DNA of 64,000 bases, taken from positions 186,001-250,000 of the forward strand of contig SAJS01000002.1 of assembly GCA_004017535.1 (NCBI GenBank), read 5' to 3'. The notes beneath the pieces are model-generated. The model was not told the DNA's origin. It ran no database searches and saw nothing but the letters and a program-made list of their open reading frames with translations. Origin of the DNA: Mesorhizobium sp. Its GTDB lineage: Bacteria; Pseudomonadota; Alphaproteobacteria; Rhizobiales; Rhizobiaceae. The position numbers and the translations under genes are program-made. Each line of letters opens with the position of its first letter. Positions within the stretch are counted from its first letter, which is position 1. Below, piece after piece: positions 51,368 to 59,395 of the stretch.

Positions 51368-51950
51368 CAAGCAGCCGGCGGTCACCCAGGCCACATTGGT
51401 CAAGAAGGCAGCGCCGAAATCCGACTACAAGCCTGCCGACGTGTCGCCGCAGCGGCGCGTCCAGCGCACCTTCGCCGTGCGGCTGTGGTCGATCAGGCAT
51501 TCGCGACTGCTCGAATGGTTCTACAGCCGGTTCGCCGACGCCTTCCTGCTCCTCCACCCTCTGTGGAAGGGCATCGGCTACGGCCGGGTCGAAGCTCCGG
51601 TCAAGTTTGTCGAGAAGCGCGTGAAGGGCTTCATGTTCGACTGCCGCATGTGCGGCCAGTGCGTGCTTTCCTCCACCGGCATGTCGTGCCCAATGAACTG
51701 CCCGAAGCAGCTGCGCAACGGCCCTTGCGGCGGCGTGCGCGCCAACGGCAATTGCGAGGTCGAGCCGGACATGCCTTGCGTCTGGGTCAAGGCCTGGGAA
51801 GGCTCGCGCAATATGGTGCATGGCGACAAGATCCTGACCGTGCAGAAGCCCGTCGATCAGTCGCTGCGCGAAACCTCGGCATGGCTGCGCGTGACCGCGC
51901 AGGCTGCCGCCGCGCGTGAAACGAGCCAGACCCCCGGAGCTTCGGCATGA
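51360..51950 (+). CDS. MetV-like methylenetetrahydrofolate reductase C-terminal (Cys-rich) protein
   Basis: 196 residues. A Cys-rich metal or Fe-S cluster region reads CRMCGQCVLSSTGMSCPMNC, then PKQLRNGPCGGVRANGNC and MPCVW, the MTHFR_C family known from MetV, the small subunit of the MetFV reductase of acetogens. In those organisms MetV lets MetF use or give electrons beyond NADH. The N-terminal part has a helical linker. Overlaps at both ends (51360-51367 and ATGA 51947-51950) couple it to the upstream small protein and to metF. Confidence 0.85.
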   Translation: MSDKQPAVTQATLVKKAAPKSDYKPADVSPQRRVQRTFAVRLWSIRHSRLLEWFYSRFADAFLLLHPLWKGIGYGRVEAPVKFVEKRVKGFMFDCRMCGQCVLSSTGMSCPMNCPKQLRNGPCGGVRANGNCEVEPDMPCVWVKAWEGSRNMVHGDKILTVQKPVDQSLRETSAWLRVTAQAAAARETSQTPGASA

Positions 51951-53038
51951 ACGCCCGCCAGCGCGACGAGAACCCGGCCGGCATCCACCTGCCGCTCGAT
52001 CCCCTGCCCGGCCACACGTCGCGCGGCCGGCTGGAGCGCGTGCTGCGCCGCGGCGAGTTCGCGGTGACCACCGAGCTCAATCCGCCCGACAGCGCCGATC
52101 CGGAGGACGTCTACAACCGCGCCAAGATCTTCGACGGTTGGGTCGACGCCATCAACGCGGTCGATGCCTCGGGCGCCAACTGCCACATGTCCTCGGTCGG
52201 CATCTGCGCGCTGCTCACCCGCATGGGTTATGCGCCGATCATGCAGATCGCCTGCCGCGATAAGAACCGCATCGCCATCCAGGGCGACGTGCTGGGCGGA
52301 GCGGCGATGGGCGTGGCCAACATGCTCTGCCTCACCGGCGATGGCGTGCAGGCTGGCGACCAGCCTGGCGCCAAGCCGGTGTTCGACCTCGATTCCATGT
52401 CCCTGCTCGAAACCATCCGCATCATGCGCGACAACGGCAAGTTCCTGTCCGGCCGCAAGCTGACGACGCCGCCGCAGGTTTTCCTCGGCTGCGCGGTCAA
52501 CCCCTTCGCGCCGCCTTACGACTTCCGCCCGATCCATCTCGGCAAGAAGATCGCCGCCGGGGCGCAATTCGCGCAGACGCAGTACTGTTTCGACGTGCCG
52601 ATGTTCAAAGCCTTCATGCAGAAGGCGCGCGACCTCGGCCACACCGAAAAGCTGTTCCTGCTTTGCGGCGTCGGCCCGCTCGCTTCCGCCAAGACGGCGA
52701 AATGGATCCGCTCCAACGTGCCGGGCATCCACATCCCCGATGCGGTGATCAAGCGGCTGGAAGGCGCGCAGGATCAGAAGAAGGAAGGCAAGCAGCTCTG
52801 CATCGACATCATCAACGAGGTGAAGGAAATCCCGGGCGTCGCAGGCATCCATGTGATGGCCTACCGCCAGGAAGAATATGTCGCCGAGATCGTCGATGAA
52901 TCCGGCGTGCTGAAAGGCCGCCAGCCCTGGAAGCGCGAGATCCGGCGTGACGACCAGCTGGTCGCCCAGCGGCTCGATCACATACTGCACGACGAGATTA
53001 CCGAAACCCAGGTCGACATGGTGAAGACCGCGCATTGA
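51947..53038 (+). CDS. metF: methylenetetrahydrofolate reductase
   Basis: Catalyses methylene-THF to methyl-THF, or the reverse when methyl groups are oxidised. 363 residues, FAD-binding TIM barrel: FAVTTELNPPDSADPEDVY, NAVDASGANCHMSSVG, ICALLTRMGYAPIMQIACR, and LTGDGVQAGDQPG. Coupled to the MetV-like gene by a 4-base overlap (51947). About 40 bases after its stop a 22-base palindrome precedes the methyl-THF methyltransferase gene. Within this region it is the step that links the corrinoid methyl group to the folate pool. Confidence 0.93.
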   Translation: MNARQRDENPAGIHLPLDPLPGHTSRGRLERVLRRGEFAVTTELNPPDSADPEDVYNRAKIFDGWVDAINAVDASGANCHMSSVGICALLTRMGYAPIMQIACRDKNRIAIQGDVLGGAAMGVANMLCLTGDGVQAGDQPGAKPVFDLDSMSLLETIRIMRDNGKFLSGRKLTTPPQVFLGCAVNPFAPPYDFRPIHLGKKIAAGAQFAQTQYCFDVPMFKAFMQKARDLGHTEKLFLLCGVGPLASAKTAKWIRSNVPGIHIPDAVIKRLEGAQDQKKEGKQLCIDIINEVKEIPGVAGIHVMAYRQEEYVAEIVDESGVLKGRQPWKREIRRDDQLVAQRLDHILHDEITETQVDMVKTAH

Positions 53039-53080
53039 CAGCATTGTCGGCACGCATTCGCTTGAACCAAATCAGATAAC

Positions 53081-53102
53081 GATATAAAGAACTCTTTATA
53101 TC
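53081..53102. promoter_or_regulatory. 22-base palindrome before the methyl-THF methyltransferase gene
   Basis: GATATAAAGA (53081-53090) and TCTTTATATC (53093-53102) are a perfect 10-bp inverted repeat with AC between, about 16 bases before the start codon. The same ATAAAGA core is palindromic at 39046-39061, before bmt. The two share the 7-bp half-site and 2-base spacer exactly. The position suggests repression of MtrA-type and Bmt genes by one regulator of methionine or SAH metabolism (inference). Confidence 0.7.
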
Positions 53103-53118
53103 CCGACGGAGAGATCGC

Positions 53119-54093
53119 ATGACCCGCACCATCGTCGCCTCGGCGACCCGAGAAATCGTCATCGGCTTCGATCAGCCCTTCTGCGTGATCGGCGAACGCA
53201 TCAACCCGACCGGCCGCAAGAAGCTCGCCGCCGAGATGGTGGCCGGCAACTTCGAGACCGTCATCAAGGACGCGCTGGAACAGGCCGCCTGCGGCGCCAC
53301 CATGCTCGACGTCAATGCCGGCGTCACCGCCGTCGACCCGAACGCGACCGAGCCGGCGCTTCTGGTGCAGACGCTCGAGATCGTGCAGGGCCTGGTCGAC
53401 CTGCCGCTGTCGATCGACTCTTCGGTCACCGCCGCCATCGAGGCCGCGCTGAAGGTCGCCAAGGGCCGCCCGTTGGTCAACTCCGTCACCGGCGAGGAAG
53501 AGAAGCTCGAGGCCATCCTGCCGCTGGTCAAGAAATACAACGTCCCGGTCGTCGCCATCTCCAACGACGAGACCGGCATCTCGATGGATCCGGATGTCCG
53601 CTTCGCCGTCGCCAAGAAGATCGTCGAGCGCTGCGCCGACCACGGCATTCCTTCGCATGACGTCGTGGTCGACCCGCTGGTGATGCCGATCGGGGCGCTG
53701 GGCGATGCCGGACGCCAGGTGTTCGCGCTGCTGCGGCGGCTCCGCGAAGAGCTCAAGGTCAACACCACCTGCGGCCTCTCCAACATCTCCTTCGGCCTGC
53801 CGCACCGCCACGGCATCAACGCCGCCTTCATCCCGATGGTGATCGGCGCCGGCATGACCTCCGCAATCATGAACCCGGTCCGTCCGCAGGAAATGGAAGC
53901 CGTGCGCGGCGCCAATGTGCTCAACGGCACCGACGAGAACTGCACCAACTGGATCCGCACCTACAAGGACTACAAGCCGGCCGAAGGCGGCCATGCCGCT
54001 GCCGCTCCGGTCGCGGTCACCGCTCCTGGTGAAGGCGCTGCCGCCGGCGGCCGCCGCCGCGGCGGCCGCGAAGCCCGCATGGCCAGGGGATAA
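53119..54093 (+). CDS. methyltetrahydrofolate:corrinoid methyltransferase (MtrA/AcsE-type)
   Basis: 324 residues, pterin-binding TIM-barrel of the DHPS/MetH-pterin/AcsE fold. Moves methyl between THF and a corrinoid protein, in either direction. Landmarks: CVIGERINPTGRKKLA at the start, MLDVNAGVTAVDPN, SIDSSVTAAIEAAL, VAISNDETGIS, then DPLVMPIGAL and CGLSNISFGLPHR. Its C terminus (about 295-324) is low-complexity, ending AAGGRRRGGREARMARG. GGAG at 53108 fits the ATG. A perfect palindrome overlaps the promoter. Confidence 0.88.
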   Translation: MTRTIVASATREIVIGFDQPFCVIGERINPTGRKKLAAEMVAGNFETVIKDALEQAACGATMLDVNAGVTAVDPNATEPALLVQTLEIVQGLVDLPLSIDSSVTAAIEAALKVAKGRPLVNSVTGEEEKLEAILPLVKKYNVPVVAISNDETGISMDPDVRFAVAKKIVERCADHGIPSHDVVVDPLVMPIGALGDAGRQVFALLRRLREELKVNTTCGLSNISFGLPHRHGINAAFIPMVIGAGMTSAIMNPVRPQEMEAVRGANVLNGTDENCTNWIRTYKDYKPAEGGHAAAAPVAVTAPGEGAAAGGRRRGGREARMARG

Positions 54094-54172
54094 GCGCGCA
54101 ATCGTGGGCCGCACCGCAAACAAGGTTGGTCCGATCGCATCGTGGATGCGGTCGGATAGCTCTGCTTTGCGT

Positions 54173-54415
54173 TCAGGCCATGCCCAAAATGGCGTCGAAC
54201 AACACCATGCCCGCCCACGATCCGAAAATGCCCGTGACCCCGCCGACGATGAAATCATCGTCATACGCGGGCCAGTAGGCGTGCAGCACCAGGGTTCCGA
54301 CGATCGCGCCGACAATCCCTGTGGCAAGATATTGCGGATTGCGCAGCCAAGAGCCCTTGATCACGCGCATCATGGTGAGCGCGGTGAAGATGGCGGAAAG
54401 CAGCAGATCCGACAT
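54173..54415 (-). CDS. small membrane protein, unknown function
   Basis: 80 residues with two or three hydrophobic helices (LLLSAIFTALTMMRVI, YLATGIVGAIVGTLVLHAYW, FIVGGVTGIFGSWAGMVLFDAIL). An in-frame upstream codon would add 22 residues. The sequence is glycine-rich in the helices. No family recognised. It lies antisense between the methyl-THF methyltransferase and the corrinoid activator genes. Confidence 0.6.
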   Translation of the reverse strand: MSDLLLSAIFTALTMMRVIKGSWLRNPQYLATGIVGAIVGTLVLHAYWPAYDDDFIVGGVTGIFGSWAGMVLFDAILGMA

Positions 54416-54504
54416 GATTGGCCCCTGGACCAACGGACTCTCCGCCCAATAGTAGAACGATCCGTTAAACGGCATCGGCAATTGCCATCGAGACGCGTGC
54501 CAGC

Positions 54505-56574
54505 ATGAATCCTCCCGCCAACATCACCGATCCGCTCGTCCTGTTCATGCCGTCGGGCAAGCGCGGCCGGTTCCCGGTTGGCACGCCGGTGCTCGATGCG
54601 GCGCGCCAGCTCGGCGTCTATGTCGAAAGCGTGTGCGGCGGCCGCGCCACCTGCGGGCGCTGCCAGATCGAGGTGCAGGAAGGCAATTTCGCCAAGCACA
54701 AGATCATCTCGTCCAACGACCACATCTCGCCCAAGGGCGCCAAGGAAGAGCGCTACGAGCGCGTGCGCGGCCTGCCCGAGCGGCGCCGCCTCTCCTGCTC
54801 GGCACAGATACTCGGCGACCTCGTCATCGATGTGCCGCAGGACACGGTCATCAACGCCCAGACCATCCGCAAGGACGCCGACACCAGGGTGATCGCGCGC
54901 GATACGGCGATCCGCATGTGCTATGTCGAGATCGAAGAGCCCGACATGCACAAGCCGCTCGGCGATCTCGACCGGCTCAAGATCGCCCTGATGAAAGACT
55001 GGGGTCTCAAGAATCTCGAATTCGATTTCTATCTTCTGCCGCAGGTGCAAGGCATCCTGCGCAAGGGCAACTGGACCGCAACGGCCGCCATCCACAAGGA
55101 TGCCGACAGCGACATCGCGCGCGTCATCGCGCTGTGGCCTGGCCTGAAGAACGAGGCCTACGGCCTCGCCTGCGACATCGGCTCGACCACCATTGCCATG
55201 CATCTGGTGTCGCTGCTGTCGGGCCGCGTCGCCGCGTCCTCCGGCACCTCCAATCCGCAGATCCGCTTCGGCGAGGATCTGATGAGCCGCGTCTCCTATG
55301 TGATGATGAATCCGGACGGCCGCGAGGGCATGACGGTTGCCGTGCGCGAGGCCATTTCCAGCCTGGTCGACAAGGTGTGCGCCGAAGGCAACGTCCAGCG
55401 TAACGACATCCTGGATTCCGTCTTCGTCGGCAATCCGATCATGCATCATTTGTTCCTCGGCATCGATCCGACCGAGCTCGGCGGCGCGCCCTTCGCGCTC
55501 GCCGTCTCCGGCGCGGTGCGCATCAAGGCCTCCGACATCGGCCTGAAGCTCAACCAGGGCGCGCGCCTCTACATGCTGCCCTGCATTGCCGGCCATGTCG
55601 GTGCCGATGCCGCCGCCGTCACGCTGTCGGAAGGCCCGCATCGCCAGGACGAGATGATGCTGATCGTCGACGTCGGCACCAACGCCGAGATCGTGCTCGG
55701 CAACCGGACGCGCGTCGTCGCGGCCTCGTCCCCCACCGGCCCGGCCTTCGAGGGCGCGGAAATCTCCGGCGGCCAGCGCGCGGCGCCCGGCGCCATCGAG
55801 CGCGTGCGCATCGATCCGGACACGCTGGAGCCGCGCTACCGCGTCATCGGTTCGGAGCTCTGGTCAGATCAGCCGGGCTTCGCCGAAAGCGTACAGGCGA
55901 CAGGCGTCACCGGCATTTGCGGCTCCGGCATCATCGAAGTGATCGCCGAGATGTATCTGTCGGGCATCATCTCCGAAGACGGCGTCGTAGACGGGTCGCT
56001 TGCCGCGCGCTCGCCCCGCGTCGTACCCAACGGCCGCACCTTCTCCTATGTGCTGAAGGAAGGCGAGCCGAAGATCACCATCACGCAGAACGACGTGCGC
56101 GCCATCCAGCTTGCCAAGGCGGCGCTCTATGCCGGCACCAAGCTGTTGATGGAAAAGCAGCACGCCGATCATGTCGACCGTATCCACTTCGCCGGCGCCT
56201 TCGGTTCCTTCATCGATCCGAAATATGCCATGGTGCTCGGCCTGATCCCGGACTGCGACCTCGACAAGGTCTCGGCCGTCGGCAACGCCGCCGGCGCCGG
56301 CGCGCGCATGGCGCTCTTGAACCGTGGCTACCGTCGCGAGATCGAAGAGACGGTGAGCAGGATCGAGAAGATCGAGACGGCGTTGGAACCGAAATTCCAG
56401 GAGCACTTCGTCTACGCCATGGCGTTGCCGAACAAGGTCGACCCCTTCCCCAAGCTGTCGGCCGCGGTGAAGCTGCCGCCGCGCAAGGCAATGAGCGAGG
56501 ACGGCGCCACAGGCGACGCCACCCCGCGCCGGCGCTCACGCGAGGAGCGCGCGGCGCGCCGCGGCCGCGACTAA
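54505..56574 (+). CDS. ASKHA-domain [2Fe-2S] corrinoid reductive activator (RACo/RamA-like)
   Basis: 689 residues. The N-terminal [2Fe-2S] ferredoxin domain carries CGGRATCGRCQIEV and the fourth Cys in RLSCSAQILG. From about residue 200 comes an ASKHA (actin/Hsp70-like) ATPase fold with phosphate loops in GLACDIGSTTIAMHL and IVDVGTNAEIVLGNRT. Such proteins use ATP to reduce inactive cob(II)alamin back to cob(I)alamin so the corrinoid carrier can accept methyl groups again. The C-terminal tail (PRRRSREERAARRGRD) is Arg-rich. It needs an electron donor; the ferredoxin at 44380-45069 is a candidate. Confidence 0.9.
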   Translation: MNPPANITDPLVLFMPSGKRGRFPVGTPVLDAARQLGVYVESVCGGRATCGRCQIEVQEGNFAKHKIISSNDHISPKGAKEERYERVRGLPERRRLSCSAQILGDLVIDVPQDTVINAQTIRKDADTRVIARDTAIRMCYVEIEEPDMHKPLGDLDRLKIALMKDWGLKNLEFDFYLLPQVQGILRKGNWTATAAIHKDADSDIARVIALWPGLKNEAYGLACDIGSTTIAMHLVSLLSGRVAASSGTSNPQIRFGEDLMSRVSYVMMNPDGREGMTVAVREAISSLVDKVCAEGNVQRNDILDSVFVGNPIMHHLFLGIDPTELGGAPFALAVSGAVRIKASDIGLKLNQGARLYMLPCIAGHVGADAAAVTLSEGPHRQDEMMLIVDVGTNAEIVLGNRTRVVAASSPTGPAFEGAEISGGQRAAPGAIERVRIDPDTLEPRYRVIGSELWSDQPGFAESVQATGVTGICGSGIIEVIAEMYLSGIISEDGVVDGSLAARSPRVVPNGRTFSYVLKEGEPKITITQNDVRAIQLAKAALYAGTKLLMEKQHADHVDRIHFAGAFGSFIDPKYAMVLGLIPDCDLDKVSAVGNAAGAGARMALLNRGYRREIEETVSRIEKIETALEPKFQEHFVYAMALPNKVDPFPKLSAAVKLPPRKAMSEDGATGDATPRRRSREERAARRGRD

Positions 56575-56581
56575 AGTAAGC

Positions 56582-57604
56582 TCATTCCGCGGCCCCTGCG
56601 GCCGCGGCGCTTCTGGTCTTGACCGCGGCCTTCGGGCGTTGCGGGTGCAGCAGGGTGATCAGCGGCTTTTCGATAACCAGATAAAGCACTGCCGAGAATG
56701 CAAGGGTGCCGATCAGGATCGTCGCCGGCTGCAAAGCTGCGGGGATCCCGATCCTCAGGACGACACCCGTCGCCAGCACGCCGACCACGACGTGCCACAA
56801 ATAGATCGAATACGACGCATCGCCGAGGAAAGTGGGCAAGGCAGCCGGCTTGAACGGTCGGGCCCGCTCGGCAAAAACCGCGCCCGCCACGACCAATGCA
56901 GCCGAAAGACCCCAGCGCAGGGCGCGAGGCAAATCGGCATCGAACAACTGGCCGGCGGCAAGCAGAAGGAATCCCGCACCGGCCAGCGCCAGCGCCGCAC
57001 CGAGCGGCGGCCTGGCGCCCTGGAGCCACAAGCGCGCCACGACGACGCCAGCCGCGAACTCGATCACGACAGGATCGGTGAAGGCTCGTGCGTATCCCCC
57101 GGGCAGGACGAAATGCAGCGCGACGATGGCGACAAGGGCGCTCACGAGAACGCCGAACCGCCAGCGCTCGCCCAGGAACAGGACAAGCGTGAAAACGAGA
57201 TAGAACATCATCTCGTAGCAAAGCGTCCAACCCTGTATGACGATGGGTTGCAGCGCATCCTCTTGCAGGACCGGCAGGAAGAACAGCGAGCCGACGAAAT
57301 TCGCCACATTGAGGAAATGGCCGTAGAAGAACTGAGGCTTGAGCAGGATGCCTGCCGTGGTCAGCAGCGTGACGATCCAGTAGAGAGGCACGATGCGGGT
57401 GATCCGGCGCCCCATGAAACGCCAGGGATCGGCCGAGCTGCCCGCCGTCGTCACCCACATGATGAAGCCGCTGATGACGAAGAAGACGTCGACGCCGGCT
57501 GCTCCGACGTCGAACGGACCGCCGAACTGCTCGCTGACGTGAAAGCAAACGACCGCGCACGCCGCGAGGCCGCGCAGGTATTGAATGCTGTGTATGCTTG
57601 TCAC
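56582..57604 (-). CDS. acyltransferase-3 (OafA/YrhL-type) membrane protein
   Basis: 340 residues, about ten membrane helices. The family N terminus is present (IQYLRGLAACAVVCFHVSEQ, with the catalytic His), followed by VDVFFVISGFIMWV. It probably O-acetylates a polysaccharide, lipopolysaccharide or Nod-factor-like sugar; the acceptor is unknown. It starts with GTG at 57604, with AGGG upstream. It is convergent with the corrinoid activator gene; the stops are only a few bases apart. Confidence 0.85.
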   Translation of the reverse strand: MTSIHSIQYLRGLAACAVVCFHVSEQFGGPFDVGAAGVDVFFVISGFIMWVTTAGSSADPWRFMGRRITRIVPLYWIVTLLTTAGILLKPQFFYGHFLNVANFVGSLFFLPVLQEDALQPIVIQGWTLCYEMMFYLVFTLVLFLGERWRFGVLVSALVAIVALHFVLPGGYARAFTDPVVIEFAAGVVVARLWLQGARPPLGAALALAGAGFLLLAAGQLFDADLPRALRWGLSAALVVAGAVFAERARPFKPAALPTFLGDASYSIYLWHVVVGVLATGVVLRIGIPAALQPATILIGTLAFSAVLYLVIEKPLITLLHPQRPKAAVKTRSAAAAGAAE

Positions 57605-57744
57605 GATGCCCTGACCCGTCTCGCATCATGCTGCGGTGCACGCCCCCCACGCCGCATTGCACAATAACTATGCAGCTCCTCGTCTCTGTCAACCGCCGAT
57701 GGCAGCTATTCAGACCGGAGCCGGCTCGTCGGCCCGCTTAATTC

Positions 57745-57785
57745 ATTTGCATGCAAATGTTTCCGGATCCGCGCGATCCGGAAAC
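57745..57785. promoter_or_regulatory. double palindrome upstream of a DUF1127 gene
   Basis: ATTTGCATGCAAAT (57745-57758) is a perfect 14-base palindrome. Directly abutting it, GTTTCCGGATC (57759-57769) and GATCCGGAAAC (57775-57785) are a perfect 11-bp inverted repeat. They lie between the GTG of the acyltransferase gene and the DUF1127 gene. They may be protein-binding sites or a transcript hairpin. Confidence 0.55.
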
Positions 57786-57896
57786 CAAAGCGCAGTTCTC
57801 GCGAAATCGGCCCGATACATGCGTGACGCATTTAGCGGCCATCGCATGGCGGCAGCGGCCATCCTCGGCCGCCATTGCTCTTCAAGGGAGATGAAA

Positions 57897-58082
57897 ATGT
57901 CGATGTTCGGAAATCTCAGTCGCTTCGGTGTCACCATCCGGCGGGCTCATGCCAGGAACAAGGCGATCCGCGCGCTCAACGATCTGCCGGCGCATGTCCA
58001 GAAGGATATCGGCTGGCCGGCCTCGCCGCCGAGCGACCCGCAGGCAGCACTGCACAAGCTGCTTCTGGGCACGCCGCGCTGA
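57897..58082 (+). CDS. DUF1127 small basic protein 1
   Basis: 61 residues. The conserved C-terminal motif of DUF1127 is visible: RALNDLPAHVQKDIGWP. The N-terminal part is amphipathic and basic (MSMFGNLSRFGVTIRRAHAR). Rhizobial DUF1127 proteins are linked to RNA maturation, phosphate/carbon control and stress; its role here is unknown. The start at 57897 is selected because AAGGGAG lies six bases before it; ATG 57891 has no spacing. Confidence 0.8.
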   Translation: MSMFGNLSRFGVTIRRAHARNKAIRALNDLPAHVQKDIGWPASPPSDPQAALHKLLLGTPR

Positions 58083-58192
58083 TGACCTTCGCCGACAAAT
58101 GCAAGCTGCTCCGCAGGCGCCGGGGCCGCGATGCGGCTCCGGCGACCGGCGACAACAAGCTGCGCGCCCCGCTGCTGCCGAAGCGGCGCTGA
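58082..58192 (+). CDS. possible 36-residue basic peptide coupled to DUF1127
   Basis: The DUF1127 stop TGA overlaps this ATG (TGATG). The frame runs 36 codons: MTFADKCKLLRRRRGRDAAP and a basic C terminus (LLPKRR). No family recognised and no own ribosome site is needed if coupled. It may be a chance frame. Confidence 0.25.
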   Translation: MTFADKCKLLRRRRGRDAAPATGDNKLRAPLLPKRR

Positions 58193-58378
58193 GCAATTCC
58201 ACGGAGGCGCGCAGCGACTGGCTCGGCGACTTCGCCATAGCCCCCGTAATTGCGGGAACCGGCACCACCGGATCACGCCGATGTGCCAGCGTTAATCCTT
58301 GACATTTTTAGCAGCGGTACAATCTTCGCAGAGCGGGGGAATTCTCTTAGTCGGCTCTGCCGAGATCCGTGTATCCGC

Positions 58379-59395
58379 ATGCCCAGTTTGAAAAGCCATC
58401 TCGTTTCGTTCGTCCTGCGGCACAGCCGCAAGAAGGCGTTCTCCAGTCCCGAGAACCTGCAGCGCTGGATCGCCTACGCCCGCAAGACCGAGGATCATCA
58501 TCCGCCGGCTCTTATCAAGGCGCGACTGGACATCACCGAGACCGAGATCGATGGCTTCCCCGTCTATGAGATCGCCCCAAAGGCGGGCGAGCGCCGGCGC
58601 ATCCTTTACATGCATGGCGGCGCCTATGTCTTCCAGATCACTTCCTACCACTGGGGGCTGATCGCCGAGATGGCCGAGCGTCTCGGTTTCGGCATCACCG
58701 TGCCGATCTACCCAATCGCGCCCGAGCACAATTTCCATCACATGTTCGGCATGGTCGGCGACGTCTACCGGCGCATGCTCGAAGAGACCGAGGCCGAAGA
58801 CATCGTCTTCATGGGCGATTCCGCCGGCGGCAACATGGCCGTCGTGCTAACCATGATGGCGACTGAGGACGGCCTGCCCTCGCCGTCGCGGCATGTGCTG
58901 ATCTCGCCCGGCCTCGACGTTTCGCTTGCAAATCCTGAAGTCTTCGAGGCCGAGCGCCAGGATCCTTGGCTGGGCATTCCAGGTGGGCTGGAAGCGGTGC
59001 GGCTCTACAGCGCCGGTTTCGATCGCAAAGACTGGCACATCAGCCCGCTTTACGGCGACTTGTCCCTGCTGCCGAAAACGCTGCTGCTGACCGGCTCACG
59101 CGACATGCTGACACCGGACAATCTCATCTTCGCCGAACGGGCGCGGGCTGCCGGCGTGGAGGTGGACGTGGTCTACGAGGAGGGCATGTTCCACGTCTGG
59201 CCGCTGATCGAGATGCCGGAAGCGCGCCGCGCGCGCGACAGCATCGTATCGTTCCTGAGGGATGAAGCCCGCAGTCAAGCCGAAAGGGAGACGGTCAACT
59301 CGTCGGCCAAGGGCCTATCAAGAGCTCCGTTGATGACCGGATTTGCGAGTACGAAGATCGCGTCGGCGATTTCATCGCTTCGATCGGGCTGGTAG
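58379..59395 (+). CDS. hormone-sensitive-lipase-type alpha/beta hydrolase
   Basis: 338 residues, HSL family (GDSAGG nucleophile elbow with Ser; oxyanion HGG in YMHGGAYVF; Asp in SRDMLTPDN; His in MFHVWPLI). Acts on short-chain esters; substrate unknown. The start is at 58379. The last roughly 35 residues (after RDSIVSFLRDEARSQAER) look unlike the family and lie over the 3' end of the convergent gene 59275-59613, so the true stop may have been lost. Confidence 0.82.
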   Translation: MPSLKSHLVSFVLRHSRKKAFSSPENLQRWIAYARKTEDHHPPALIKARLDITETEIDGFPVYEIAPKAGERRRILYMHGGAYVFQITSYHWGLIAEMAERLGFGITVPIYPIAPEHNFHHMFGMVGDVYRRMLEETEAEDIVFMGDSAGGNMAVVLTMMATEDGLPSPSRHVLISPGLDVSLANPEVFEAERQDPWLGIPGGLEAVRLYSAGFDRKDWHISPLYGDLSLLPKTLLLTGSRDMLTPDNLIFAERARAAGVEVDVVYEEGMFHVWPLIEMPEARRARDSIVSFLRDEARSQAERETVNSSAKGLSRAPLMTGFASTKIASAISSLRSGW

